Shown piece by piece: positions 21,401-37,085 of a stretch of DNA of 64,000 nt. The notes beneath the pieces are model-generated. The model searched no databases and had not been told where the DNA came from. It was given only the letters and a program-made list of their open reading frames with translations. Source of the stretch: Steinernema hermaphroditum. Taxonomy: Eukaryota; Nematoda; Chromadorea; Rhabditida; Steinernematidae. The stretch is from the NCBI GenBank assembly GCA_030435675.1, contig CM059624.1, forward strand, positions 9,262,769 through 9,326,768, written 5' to 3'. Within the stretch, counting starts at the first letter, position 1. Every line of letters begins with the position of its first letter. The position numbers and the translations under genes are program-made.

Positions 21401-24400
21401 AGATTCCCCGAAGGGTGGAAGAACCGAGATTCCGCGAGCCACCATAAAGAGACTTAGGAGCTTCTAATTCGATTGGAATGGAGCTCGTAAAGGCGCCCTC
21501 CTTGATCTCGTGGAGGGTCAGAGGTGCATTCCGGAGGACCTTCTGGTGACGTCGGCGAAGGTAAACACGGCAAATGCATATGACACTCGATCGCGGTGGG
21601 ACCCGGCCGGGAGCCTGCGACCGTGAGTCACGAGTCGAATTTGGGAAAAACAAGTCGGATTCAGCGCTTATCGCCCGGATGATAAATCGCTCCCTTCTGG
21701 GCTGATTAGGGCTGCGGCGCAAAAAGCAGTCGGAGGGCACAGCAGGCGGGCGCGCATAATTACGCGACGGAAGTCGTGTCGGGATCCGGAGCAAAAAAGG
21801 GCGCTTTGAGACTCCGGCCGTGGAGCGGGGTGATAAAGAGCGGAGGAAAAAACGGACTCCGGGGCATTCTTCGCGACGACTCAATTAAGCCGAGCCGAAT
21901 TTCGGAGGGAAGGAGAAGCCTGGACCTTAGGAATGCGCGCCGCGAAAGGTGGCGGAAGTACCTGGGAGGGCCAGTTGGACATGGACAAGGAAGGGACGCG
22001 CGGGGGATAAGGTTTCAAAAGGAAACTTATCGGAAAAAGAGCGTTTGCGGGAGGCGAAGTGGAAAAACTCGACAATGGAGGGGGGAGTAAGTAGTTGGAG
22101 TTTCTGTTGGAGACAGTGAGCTTCTTAGCAATGGATGGGAATGCAATAGCGAAGGAGCATAACCAATTTGTAGATATTCGAGTTCAAAAAGGACAGATCT
22201 CTGGAGGAACTATCCTTGTCTTTGTGGCCCCTCTTTTTGAACCACTGTATACTTCTTGACGGCTGTTTTCTGCACTGAAAATTGAAAAAAACACGTTAAT
22301 CCGCCAAGAAGTTTTGGGCCCTGTCTTTGAACGAGGTTCCATTTCTTCCTGCTATACACATCCTAGATTATTTGCTCAGTTGTATGATAATTCGAGCTCT
22401 TTTAAATAGAGAGTTGACTAGTCCAAAGCTTGTGTAGGCTCGATTAGTCCAAAGATTGGCTTGTCGTGTTCAAAATGGGTTGAAAACCCACGCGAATCCG
22501 ATATTTGTCCCTCCAAATGAACGCTATAACAATGGGAATGTTGTTGAGCCTTGTTTTCCCTGAGTTGTCCGCACAATACTGACGTGGAATCAAGAATCGA
22601 CACAGTAGAAGTGCACTGTCACACACCCATTTCGCAGAAAGCGGACTCAAACTGGCGTCCTTCGGGTAAATAAACACAAGTGAACCATTTGTGTTCCATC
22701 CAGCAACGACATCCAGCTGCACTTTGATGGTACCTTGGCTCCCGGGGCTCCCCGACCGGAATCGCCTAGAGGAATCTCATGACAGAACCGCAAAAAGACC
22801 GATTAAACTGACGGAAGTACTCATCGTCGGAAATTGCAAAAAGGCGCCTAATTGCTCGCCTCCTTTAGGGGTGCAGCAGACGGAGATAAGTGCCTCCGGA
22901 GGGCCAAATGAGGACTCCGGCGCTAATCAGCGACTGCAGCCGAATTCCTCGGAGCAATGAGAAGTCGATTAGCCACAATCCGACGACGGAATTAGAAGAT
23001 TCACGCGTTTTGTTTGCCTTAGGCGAAATGGAGACGACGCGCAGGCCGAAGACGACCAGAGATCGGAGGCCAGGGTTCGATTGAGTCCCTTTGTCCGCCA
23101 GCCTTGTTTTCCGGAGCCGTGGTTCCGCCGAGATGAGTGACAGACATGGAAGGTGTTGTTGCCTCCTTCCACAGCGCGAGTGGACCATAGAAAAGCGATT
23201 CCAAAATTGGTCGCAGAAGAATATGAGGAAGAAGAAACACGCATTAGACGGAAGACGTGCGTCTCCGCCGGTTTTTAACGAACAGATGGGCCAGGCGCGT
23301 TCCTCCCATGTGTTCTTTCATCGCTACAGTACCCAATTGGACCGTGGTTGACGTGGATGAGAAGCGGGACGCCCTTTCAGGACAAAGAAACGGATTGGGA
23401 AGGCCGACAGAGATCAGGATTCGTTGATGTTATAAACGCTCTCAAAGATCGGAAAGGGGGCGAGATAGAGACTCCACCACTGAGGGCCAAATCAGGGTGT
23501 TAAAATGTCAAAATAAAGACAAGATAACTTTAAGAAAAACATGAGAAAAGAAACATAAAAGGTGAAGTATGATGCAATAAAAAGCGATGAAAAATTGGTT
23601 CTTTCGCGCCACAATCGCCAATTCCGATTTGAAATGCAATCTGAAAAGGAAAAAACACGGAGACAGTCTGACAGGCAGTGATAGTCTAGTAACAGAAGTG
23701 TGCATCCCAGACATTCACGCAGAAAGGTGCGTTCGGTCGCTTTTTGGTGACGATTTCGCAAAGTTTTCTAATGAACGTTGCTAAAATTAAAAGCGGATCT
23801 TGTCTAGTAGACGGCCAAGTTTCTGGAGAAAAGCTGACACATCCCATATTCACGGTCAGTTTTTAGGTGTTTTTATTGACGCCGCTATCTATTTACTTTT
23901 ATCTATGAATTGCTAGCAATCACTTATTCACATTGAAATCTCTCCCATTCTTGTGGGAGATCAAAGGCCACATCCACTAGTATCAGCCATAGAGAAGTAG
24001 GGCAGAAGAGTGAACGAGTTCGAAAGCGGAAGAAGGTTCGCAGCCGCTTATGTTAGCTTAAAAGCGCAAAAGGAACACCACGGGGATGGGAAGAGGAGCG
24101 ACTGGCTGAGATAGTCGCAAAGTTCAGAGGAGGTCACTCATCATCTGGGCATGCGTTTTCCCCTCGGGACCACCCTGGAAGGGAGACTGAGCGTAGTGGA
24201 ATTAATTCCACCGATTGCGAGGGCTCTAAGGAGACAATTAAAAGAGGAGAGAGGACCAGGAGGGGAGGGCCTCCAGGAGGCAGATGACGCCAAACCTCGG
24301 ATCCGACGCGGATTCGTTTACTGCGCAAACATAAGTCGTGGCTGGAAGGAACGTTGCAGAACTAGCAAGAGACCACATGGGTAACAGTGTGATGCTGGAA

Positions 24401-27400
24401 TGGTGGTGGCTTTTGTGGAGCCTCTGTCTTCCGGAGATCCCGTGCATCCAGAATGTATTGAAATTGAAAAAGAAATTCCCATCTTTTAAATGCAAGAGAA
24501 ATATATTTTTTTGGTTCATGAATGTTAGGGAAGTTCATCCCGTTTATGAATAGTGAGGCCATTCAAGATGGAAGCTGCGATTGGAACTTATAAGAAGCAA
24601 ACAGAACGATTCAAATGATCTCGATTCTTAGTTTAAAGGGAAGTTTTGTCCAACTATCCAACATTAAAGAGAAGTCTTAAGGTGTCAAACGTGCCCAACA
24701 GAGGCTCCAAGGTGAATGTCAACTACAGTCCACAAGTCCGTTGGCCAATATCCGAACGATCGCGAGTGGCGCCATTGGGGGTTCACTCCCACGGCACCAC
24801 TCGTATTGGTAACATGGGGGTAGATGAATATTTAATGAAGAAAGGGCAAAATATCTGAATTGGAACGATGACATGTGCACCAAGAGAGATGAGTGACAAG
24901 CCGAGTTGAAAACAAGCACTCCACCAACTGACTCGGAAGAGACCTCTCCGTGGTTAGATCTGTGGGCATGGAGACTCTGGAGGCTAGACCTCAACGGCAG
25001 CGCTCCGAAGATAGTCAAACCACGAGAAGAAACATCTAAGGAAAGAAGGCCCTGAAAGTGCACGTCGAGGTCCTCGAGACGAGTGATTCGCGCTGAGGAA
25101 GAACAGAGGCCCTTCACTGATGTTTTGATTTATCGCCCGCGCAACGCGGGTGGTCCTAATCCCTCTCATTGAGGAATATTTGCAAAACTGGTGGTTGCGA
25201 CCTAACGAGGAGGATAAATCAGTTGCAGAAGCGGTGCTAAACGTCGACGGAGAAGTGGCAGAACATGCACTGACACGCTTGTTAACTCAAAGCGATCGCT
25301 TTTTGGATCGGATGACAGATGGGAGTTCTTGTCACCGGTGTCATTTGTGACGTCTAGTTGAAAAAACATCGCTGTTTCAGGTTGTTTTTACCTTAACACC
25401 TCCCTTCTCCGAAAATAAGATCCAGAGAAACAAAAAAGTCAAAGAAGGCTTGAAAAGAAGGCACTTCATCTACTGTAATGGTACTTCCGATGACGGCTTC
25501 TTCACTCCGCAACGGTCAGGATTATGCATAAAGTTGGGAATAGCGTTCATTCAGTGTCCATTGGCTTCCTTGCGTTGAAATTCTGCTTACGAAGAGCCTT
25601 GATTTCTCCACTTTAGAGAGCTGAGTGAGAGAGAGAATATCAGTGGTCTTCTCAACTTGGTCAACCGTATGCCGAAGAGACTCTTTGAGGCCGCAATGGA
25701 GCATAGAAGCTGCACCGATTATTTATGCATTTGCTTATTTAAACGCTTAGACTGACCCTTATCACACCACTGCGGCTTGTAACAGTCCACTTAAGAATGT
25801 TTCAGTCACGTCGCTGAGGATAAGGCTTTGTTTTGTACCTAGAAGAAGATTCTCTGTGTCTGTGTTATCTTCTCGGCCATAAATACCAAAATAGACCAAA
25901 ATGTGCTCATCAACTACCATGGCACAGAAGTCACAAACAACTCATTGGAACTGACGAAAAATCTTTAAAAAAGGGTGGCCCCATCATAATACAGCAGACT
26001 GTGTCCGTATGTCATCCGGATATGCACTTAAGGTATACATTGGGGCATCGGGAATCAGCGAAACAGGTTAAGCAATTTTAATTTGTGTGGCGGTCGTCCG
26101 ATCGCTCTGTCATAAATGAGATGAGTGAGCGGTCGTTCTTGATCTTCACTGTTAGCAGTGATCGCTACGACTCTCAGAAGACCTGGGATCTGTAGTTCCA
26201 ACATGTGGCCAAGAAGATCGTCACCATTGTCCGACTCCACTCGCGCCGTCACGAGAAGTTGAAACCATATGTTTTTTAATTCAGTGCTTTCCTATTCTGC
26301 AGCAAACGTCAATTCGACGTCAAACTGATTTTTTGTTCGAACTTAAACGTGTTTTTGGAACACCCTGTGGTTTTCCGAACTGAAACAGAACGAGTCAAAT
26401 CTTGGCTTCACCAAAGAACTCTTATCAAGATCACTGTATTTTCACTGATGGAAATCCACTATCGTCCTTTCTGTTTTTGTGCATAACCTGAGCCAGGGTT
26501 CGCCCGATTTTTCCCATTCCCCCGCTTTAGGAAATGTCAATCCGATTGCGTAAACGTACTTGTGAGAAGGTTACACGTGTGAATACCGGTTGTCACAAGG
26601 GAGAAATCCGAGAGAAAGCTGAATTATGCTGGGAACCTCTCCTGGTGGATGGGTTACGGTACGGTTCCAAAAAAATCATCTACGTGAAGAGAATCGCCCG
26701 ACCTGGAGTCCACCATCGTCCGGACTTTATGTTACGACTCAAGGAGGACAATGTGGCTGTTCACTAAAGACGCTTTTCCGTGTCTCGCTGTACAGTATCT
26801 ATTGGGTAGTATCCCCCTCCAGCGTCTAGACTGCCTAGACGCCCTTTTGTGTCTACGATTGTACATGCAAAGGATGTGATTGTTGATGAACACCACTCGA
26901 CCACTTCTCAACAGTATCCAACTTCCATTCTAGGAAGAATCGCTGCGTGGTCGTGCTATCCGCACATGACGAATCTCTGCCGACAAACAATGCGTCAGAG
27001 CTGATTCAATTCAGCTGCTAACTTCATTTCAGCCTAATTGTTATGCATTCTGGGGTATAATGTGCAAAGATTATGGATATGAATCGGTTTGCAGATTTAG
27101 ATGTGCACAAGAACGAGAAAGTCATCGGGAGAGATTCCACACTGACTCTCTTTGCTCTCTGTTTTCGTAAATGCCGTCTTGCCTAATCACCTTAATTCTG
27201 ACTTCACACATCGAAGACGGCGCCTCCGCTGGCCTCTAATCACTCATCGTCTTGTTTTTGTCTTCTCCTCCTAAGCCGTCGCCATCCGCTTTCCCACGCA
27301 CGACGCTTACTCACTAATCAGCCGCTCACTTCCGTCATCTATTTTGAAGGTCCCGCAAGACCGAAGGTCTCACCTGGGATTACGGTAGCTCTCTGAGACC

Positions 27401-27856
27401 TTACAGCTCTAAGAATGAGAAAGGATTTACAGAACTACCCCGCTAGAGCTTTCTTGGGACTCCTTAGCCCTGAATCTCATCGACATAGAGGATCGCCGTC
27501 TGTGACCTTCTTGAGAGAACGCATAAGACACATGTTTTCCTCAGATATACTACAATCCGACGCGCACTATTCCTATACGATGCACATTAAATAATTGAAA
27601 AGCCGAAAGTTCGGGGCGCGTATTATTCGGAAAACGGCCGTAGAGCGCTTTTTGGAATTGTCCCTAAGTGCTTGGAATCGGCGATGGCGTCGTCTCTGAA
27701 ATGAAGAGAAGATCGAGCCGGATTCCAGGCACCATCGAGATTCGGCATTGTCGTCATCGAAAACAATTGTTTCTTCCACAAACATCGCCGTCTGCGGGCG
27801 AAAACCAAAATCCCGCGGCAAACATATTTTGATCGCAACCAAAACAATTAAATTAC
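18437..27856. other. Gene-poor region
   Basis: About 9.4 kb with no gene I can support. ORFs reach 169 codons (21375-21884, minus) but show no signal peptide, domain, or consistent exon and splice pattern, and they overlap on several frames. Base composition changes often. There is no tRNA box pair, tandem array or terminal inverted repeat that I can see. It could be regulatory DNA or the long introns of a gene whose exons lie further out. The first 1 kb is upstream of the GPCR gene. Confidence 0.45.
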
Positions 27857-28082
27857 TTTTCGCTATTTTGAGAGGATTGAGAAACATATCGTCTGTAGGC
27901 ATGTGGATCCAGGTGAGGCACGAAGGTGGTCTTCCTGGGGAACGGAGAATTTGAGAAGCTCCCCTTGGATTCTTCTGCATTATGGACTCCAATCTCAGAT
28001 TCAACGACCGACCGTCTGTACTCGTTCTCTATACTACGGTACTCACTCACAGGGCACAGATCACACACATCGTCGTCGTCGC
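27857..28082 (-). other. Exon-like segment, orphan
   Basis: A 226-nt stretch bounded by a good acceptor (CTCTGGGCAG at 28092-28083) and a GTAATT donor (27856-27851) is open in one frame. The peptide looks protein-like: acidic start (GDDDDVCDLCPVSEY), then charged and Pro/Phe-rich (FPRKTTFVPHLDPHAYRRY). It has no start codon in a suitable place. It would be an internal exon of a minus-strand gene whose other exons I cannot identify. Confidence 0.3.
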
Positions 28083-28496
28083 CTGCCCAGAGTGGGCGTC
28101 GAGCACGACAATGAGCGCAGAAAACATCTAGATTTCCGAAGTGAAAACAGAAATCGCTCCTGCAGACGTCTTCGCTTCAAAACATTCGATGGCGACGGAA
28201 GCGGCGGAGGAACTGCTGCCTCCTTAAATGAGCCAATTAAGTCGTTTGTGTAGGCGCCTTCGGTGAAGGCGGAAACGAGCCGATGTAACAGGCCAAAGGT
28301 GGGCGAGGAAAAACAAAAGTGTCTTCGCTCCACAGACACAAAAGAATTCTCGAGAATGTCATCTTCGTTTTCAACTTTGCTCAAAAACACCTCTAGATGC
28401 AATCACTGTTGAGTTGTGACGTCGTCGAGATTCGATTTGACTTCGATTCTGATTCAATTCTGCGTCACAGTTGAACCTCGGCTGGAACGAGACGAC

Positions 28497-28551
28497 CTTT
28501 TTGGCGAGACGTTGAAACTACTACTTCCTGATGTTCCAGGCCTCCTGGAAG
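28497..28551 (-). repeat. Segment paralogous to 13565-13621
   Basis: This is the second copy of the 55-bp sequence described at 13.6 kb. On the minus strand it reads RRPGTSGSSSFNVSPKR and is preceded by TTCTTCCAG, a good acceptor. It lies about 470 bp from the orphan exon-like segment on the same strand. Confidence 0.55.
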
Positions 28552-30173
28552 AATCCATCCAAATATTGGGGTGAGTTTTCTTCGGTCGCAGTGATTCTGA
28601 GAAGCATCTGATTTTCTTCAATTTATCAGCATTTACCAAACACTACGCAACACTTGTGCAATAGAGAAGAAAAAAGCTTTCATAAGCAGTGTCCAACAGA
28701 CGAGAAGAACAATTCAAATGATCATAATCATTGATCTCACTCCTTCCATGCTTCTTCAAGTCATCTGATGAAGCCACTTCTTTCATTACGAATCGAGGCC
28801 ACTCTAGTACCCCCGGTCTACGAACAGGATCGCACTTTTTCCGAAACTCTCCGTTGCAAACTCCAAGATGTGTAAATCGATCATTACAACCGAGTCCCTT
28901 CGGTTCAAAGACCAGCTTCGATTTAACCGACCATAAATTGCTTTTTGGGACTTTAGTCCGTCTGGCGATACACTTTCTAGATAAGTTGACATCACCGAAA
29001 CCTGTCCCTCGACGTCGTCTTTAGGTCGGCGCCTCTCGAATGTCTTCTCACGCGATTCCCTGCGTCATTAGTGAAATTCCCGAATTCCCATGTCCTTTCT
29101 GTGTCATTCACGGAAAGCGTGAGCGAGCACTGCGCTTCTCATCTTACCCGCGACCAACTCAGAGCGCGTCGTACAGTCACAAGGTACGAGATGGCAGTTC
29201 TCCCATGCAGATCCTCAAAAACACCCATTTTTAACACTGAACTCTGTTGCCGAGGTGCTGAATAACATTTGTTTCGCCATTTGATTGGAAAGTGTTTGTT
29301 TGTGCCACTCCAACCTTCGTTAAATGTAAATTTTCCCACGCCCTAACCCGCTACGTCGGCAGAGGTGGGTCACCACCGTAGCTCGGACCTAGGAGATATT
29401 GGAGAAGGCGAAGACGGAGTGATGCGATGGAAAGTCGCAGAAAGACGGAAAGAGTCTTAGGGAAAGGCCACTTGATGGTGATGGAGATAATGTTTGCTCG
29501 GTGGTGTATGCATCAATCGTCTTTCAAAGTCCATTATCAAAGACTCCAAAAGCAGTTCTATGGATGGGAAAGGATAACTACAATGCTTTGACTCCAAGAA
29601 ACACACAGTTCTTCGTCTTTTTTTACTCACAGCGCAGTCTTCTTCAAGTCATTTCTTCGCCCACATTCTGATATACCCTTGGTCTTGAGCATAGATAGGT
29701 GTCAGTAGGTGAACCAGATCGAAGACTGTTACTTCAATGTGGTTAAAGCTCGTTACTCTATCACCGTTTCTCGCTTATGGCTCTTATGATGTGTAGGATG
29801 GCGGGATCAAAGAGAACAAAGTTTTTCTCTTCATCTCGACTTGTCGTCAGTGTCCCCCTGTCCTGCTTGTACTTGGCCTGCGTGCCGCCATAAAGCCGAG
29901 GAACGTGCGTCCCGGCGAAAGTGCTTCGGACCCCGAGCGCCCTTCTGTTACACTTCCTCGCGGTGTAACATCGTTGTTTACCACTCTTCTTCGTGCAAAA
30001 AAAAGTTTCATCAAAATATGTCGGAAATCGCCGAACAGAGTGGGGGAGGAGAGTCGCGTGGGACTTCGGATCCAATAAATAGAAGTCTACGAGGAGTGGA
30101 AGGGCCCGGACTCAACGTCGAGGGGGATATGTACAACTGACACTTCTACGGAGGGGGGAAGGAGGCTTCGGCT
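28552..30173. other. Non-coding stretch
   Basis: ORFs here are short and overlap on several frames. I see nothing that looks like a gene, RNA or repeat. The last 300 bp are the 3' flank of the insulin-like gene. Confidence 0.45.
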
Positions 30174-30960
30174 TCAGAAGAGCCACTCGGAGGCGTCGGG
30201 CTGACGGTCGAATCGCAGCCGGCCGAGGGCCCATCGCTTGTCGGGCTTGAAGGGGGTGGCCTTGAGGAAGACGTCGCCGAAGCCCTTCTTGCTGCGGAGA
30301 CAGCACTGGCTCTTGAGGAAGTCGGCCGTGCAGCCCTCGAGGCAGCACTTCTCGCTGATTCCTGAAAGCGTGTGGTCAGGCTGGCACTGTCATTGTCTCT
30401 GGTGGCCAGAGGTCCGCGGAGTGCGATGCACTCGAGCAGGTGTTGTTTACGCGGAAGGAACAGATCCCCAGCAGGAGTTGCAGGCCCACGTGCCAACAGA
30501 CGCTGCGGTGAAATCGCCGGAGGATGACGTGAAGGCCGTTAACCGGAAACGGCAATTCTGCCTCTGATCTGGGGAGACGTAAATAAGGGAGATGAGTTAC
30601 GACTCCGCATTATGCCTCTGTTTATGACTGTTGTTTGTGCGGAACCCCGAGGGACAAGGCAAGAAGATGACGCCGTCTCTCGCGACTCCAGCACCTCCCG
30701 GAGCATCTGTGGCCTCTTCTGTGGAAATAGAGAATAGCGCGCTTGTGACGTTTGCTCGAGGGGGTTACTGTAGACCTACCTTGCTCGATGTCCTTGTAGG
30801 CGACAAGGGTGCCGTCGGCGCCGCAGCTGGCGACGTTGCAGAGCTGGCGGAAGCTCTCGATGAGGCGCTTGCCGCAAAGCATGTGCTCCTTGTCGTCGAA
30901 GGAGTCGGAGAGGCCGACGGCGACGAGTCCGAACAGGACCAGGAAGGGAACCGAAGTCAT
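30174..30960 (-). CDS. Insulin-like peptide, beta type, with long C-terminal tail
   Basis: Exon 30960-30780 codes for a signal peptide (SVPFLVLFGLVAVGLS) and a B chain with HMLCGKRLIESFRQLC, the insulin spacing C-x11-C, plus a third Cys (NVASC). After a 418-nt intron, exon 30361-30174 codes for an A chain (EKCCLEGCTADFLKSQCC) with the CC-x3-C-x8-C pattern and one extra Cys. The extra Cys in each chain fits the four-disulfide beta-type insulins of nematodes. These also lack a removable C peptide, and no dibasic site is seen between the chains here. Such peptides act as secreted ligands of the DAF-2 receptor. The protein is 122 aa because about 40 residues follow the A chain, which is unusual. 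Confidence 0.82.
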
Positions 30961-33663
30961 CTCGAGGAGTGGAGCGGAAAGAGGCGACTCTCCGGGAATG
31001 GAGTCCACACACCGAGTCGGAGTCGCCGCGGCGCGGCGCCGCCCCCCTCGGCCCGCCCCGCCACGCCTTCGAGAATCCGGAGGCGCCGACCCTCGACCCC
31101 CGGGGAGAGGGGGGCCGAAAACAGCCGTGGGAGCCAAGAGGTCGAAACGCCGACTCCCTCTGCACCTTTCCCAGAAGGAGAGGCAGGAACGGCCGGGTCG
31201 CCTTGACATCCAAATCCGAAATAAGTGGCATTTCCACGGCTTTTGACGTCGCCACAATCGCATGTCCTCGGGTTTCCAGGAGTATACTCCGCTCAGAGAC
31301 AGACGCTTACTACGGTACTTCAAAATATTTCAAACGCTACTGTAGACAGGATTACTGTAGGCCGTCTCTCCGCAATCGTACCTTCATCCATCACCTAATC
31401 CTCCTCCTTCGCCTATCCTCGCAAACAGCACCATCTAAGTGGTTTTATTTTCGCAATCGTTTTCCACGAGCTGTTTGTTTTCTCTCCAGAACGCCTCCTC
31501 GAAATGCGAATTTCTGTTTTTCGCGCTTAGGTTAGTCATCCCAGCAGCAGAACGTCCTTCAGAGTACAGTACTAGCCGCTGTTGTCCTGAGATCGCCTTC
31601 TATTTCGGGAGCAAAGAGCTCCCACCCTGGAAGATGTTGTTGTTGTTTTGCCGCGAGCACTTTAATCCGCACGAGAAGGCTCCAAGGTGGTAAGCATCTC
31701 AAGTCCGATACCGTCACAGTCGGCTGCATCCAGGAACCGTTTTGGTCTTCCCCTTAAATTAAAAAAGCTATGAGTCAGAAGCGCTCCTTGAAACCTCGAG
31801 AGGAGAGGGTTTCCTTGTCGAATGGTTTCAGTGTTTACCTCGAAACAATTTCGGATTCGAGTGAAGAACGAAGCTGAAATGTGTTTTATGGGAAGACCCA
31901 ACGAAGTCCAAAAAAGAGTGGAGGAAAACCATGGAAGGCATCCAATTTCCGTCGAGTTAGGGATGACTTTGAGTGAACGCCGAGCGCAATCTCAACTTTT
32001 GGCACTTCGTGGAGAACATCAAGTTTTCTGACGAGAATAATTGCGGCAATCAGCACACTGTGCTGTGACCAAACATGTGGACAACTCGAGCACATCTACA
32101 AAGCAGTCATGCTTAGCCGAGGGCAGCCCTGAAACGTTTCATATAAACCGGTCAAACAAACTTTCTAGTCCAAGTTGGTGGGGCAAAGATCGCCGCCTGA
32201 GCGACCTCTGCGTCCGACTGTTCTCAAAACGTCGACCTTCTTCGCTTTTTTCCCCCTGGACCTCTTTGTCTTCTCGTCTCCCCGTTGTCACTTCTTTGTT
32301 CCGTTCTCTCAACTATGCACATATATAGAACTCGAGTTTCGTCCTATTTCGGACGCCTTTTTCGGGGATCATCTCGGGACCCCGCCAGAGGCTTCCTTCA
32401 GCCACCTTCAGAGACAACAAGCTGCACAAAACTCCCTGAATCGGTCATTAGCGCCGATGACTTCGGGGAACGTCACCTCCCGACTCATCTTCGACCCTCG
32501 AGCAGCGAAGCGGAAGCAGATTGGGAGCGCTGACGTGCTGTTTCCTAGCCGCGGGAAGAGCTGACGCATCGGAAGCTCCTTGTTGTTTACCACTCGGTCC
32601 CCTGACTCTGTCGGATTCCATAGTCCCACGGAGAAGGAAGCGCGCCGTCCCCGGATGAATCGTCTACTTCCAAATGCCATGACGAAAACAGAACAACGAT
32701 TTATTTCGTCGGCTCTGAATCACTTCCCTGAATCCTGAAGTTGTTTTTAAGCCAAAATCGGTAAGCCTTCTGCTTGTCAGGTGTGCCACTCCGTCTACCG
32801 TATTCTGCCTCAACTTATGACAGCCTAAATGCACAAAAGCGGACTCTTTAAACACTTTCCGTAACCAGTTTTGTTTCGTCTTACGGTATGTCCAGAAAAA
32901 GCACGAAACTAGCTAGGTTTTAAAAACCAAACCCATTGGGGAGCGATCAGAGACTTTTCCATTAAGTCTTCTGAATGCTCAGGTATGCAGCCAAAGTATA
33001 GAAAGATTCCCGTGGACTACTGCATCTCATCCCCATCGCTGCCAAGCTGTTGAATTATCTGTGTCCATACATGATGTTAGCAGCGTTTGAAATGTCTCAG
33101 GACCTCCTGCAGCCGTGCCTGTAATCTATCGTCATGTGTACTGGACAGGGTCTAGTCGCTCGGGTACAAGCGTACTGAAAGGTCATTCGTTCGCAGTGGG
33201 TCGCCATGCTGGGTGATTCAGCCCTTGCGTTCCCAGCCTGATAACTCTGTTTGCGCCTTTTATCGGTCCGATAACCTCCGAATTCTGTTTGCCCGGCATC
33301 TTCCGAGTCAGTCCGTGACGAGAGCCCGAACGCTGCTAATTGAATTCGTCTCAATTGCTTAATCTGCGGCCTCCCTTCCGCGTAGGAACCTCACCATCGC
33401 TGTGTTATCTGTATTACGCCTCAAAAGAGAACTTCTGCTTTTAAGCTGTCGACGAATTTCTTCATGTTTACATGCTCCGATCTTCTTAATTACGGAAATT
33501 AATTAACGGTGGTTTACTACGGAGAGAAAACCGAAAATGCTCGTTAAAACAGAGGAGACCAAATTAAAATCTGACAATTTTGAGATAACATACACGTATT
33601 GTAGCACTAACAACTCAGTTATCGTTGAGAAGGGCTTAAGGCACTCGGGGACCGTCACGGGTT
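30961..33663. other. Intergenic, no gene supported
   Basis: This is about 2.7 kb between the insulin-like gene and the 3' end of CTP synthase. The first 250 bp are very GC-rich. Words of the form TACNGTA are dense at 31313-31570. The ORFs are short and overlap, and none has a recognisable motif. Confidence 0.5.
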
Positions 33664-35970
<2,307 letters not shown>

Positions 35971-35994
35971 TCCACCAACGAAAGAGCTGCGAAC

Positions 35995-37085
35995 GCTGAA
36001 ATCACAGAGCCAATTAACGACGAATGACCTTTGAACCGAAGGAAACACGATGGAAGCCGCGGCCGCTTGTCGAATGAATCGCCAACACAGTAGCACCGGG
36101 GAGTGGGCGCCAGGCGGGGCCTGCATTCACACTTTTGCCGCAAACGGCGTTTCGGAAAAGACAAACGAAATCACAACAAGAAGAAGGGTCCGCCGCATGC
36201 AAAACGTTTCTCTACAGTCGCAAAAAGCCGTCTGGCGGCGATTTTGGCGCGCGATAAGCCCACAGCGCAGAGCGAGGGAGTGGCAGCAGAGGACGACTGG
36301 GAAAGACAGCGGACGGCGACGCAACACCGTCTGTCGTCGAAAAACCGAAAGTGCACTCTTAAAAAGTGCATCCACGCCGCCTAGTCTTTGCACCGGCCGA
36401 TGCCTGGTGGATCGGGGCAGCGAGGGGCAACGCGCGGAGAACGCGGTCTTTTATGGTGCGAATACAGCACGAAAAGATGGGGAAAAGTGCAGCGGCAAAT
36501 TTGATTGCGCCGTGCCGATCAGTTCACATCGATTCCTTGGCGGAGACCGCAAAAATAAGTTGTAAAAACACACGTGCTACCTAAAAAGTTTAAATGAGCT
36601 ACAGGATACGAATCTAGGATTTGCCGCACACGCAAGAGGTTCAGCCTTTAGCATCTACTGCCAGTCAGCCCACTATCACTAACACATTGCACTAGAAGTG
36701 AAACTACGGCCGGCGTCCCAAGCAAAGTGTAAACAGCGTCGAAACCACATAGAAACGGATAAACAACTCTACCAGGGATGGTGTAAAAGGCAACACCAAT
36801 TCCAGACAGAGACCGCGTGTCTTGGAGACACTCTGTTTCTGTCCCAAGACGCTGTCTTGTCCAGCAGATATGCACACCGCTGACTGTCTGCAACTGACCA
36901 TCAGAGACTGTCTGCCTCAAATGTACTTTAGACGTCTGGCAAAGATACGCCCCACCCAGCACATGAAACAAACGATATAAGCGGGCGAGCCGAGCCGGCT
37001 GCAAACAAGATAGGAATGCTCGATGAACGAACACTTTAAGTCACTCCTAATAACAACAATCGCAACAACTGTTATATACACGAAA
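35995..37085. other. Intergenic between ctps-1 and mrps-34
   Basis: This holds the ctps-1 promoter and the 3' flank of mrps-34. Long overlapping ORFs at 36050-36565 occur on both strands and look like composition artefacts. Short inverted words such as GTGTCTTGGAGACAC (36819-36833) occur but form no extended structure. Confidence 0.45.

Noticed and set aside
21375..21884. Minus-strand ORF of 169 codons in the gene desert
   Set aside because: Arg/Ser/Pro-rich composition as expected from GC-rich random sequence, without splice context, signal peptide or domain.
23060..23090. Box B-like GGGTTCGATTGAGTCC
   Set aside because: No box A at the right distance and no foldable tRNA, so it is not called a tRNA.
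23935..23975. Hairpin ATCTCTCCCA...TGGGAGAT
   Set aside because: An isolated short stem with no pairing beyond it and no sign of a microRNA or terminator context.
36050..36565. 171-codon plus-strand ORF upstream of ctps-1
   Set aside because: It overlaps the promoter and 5' end of ctps-1, and similar ORFs occur in other frames. No motif is visible.
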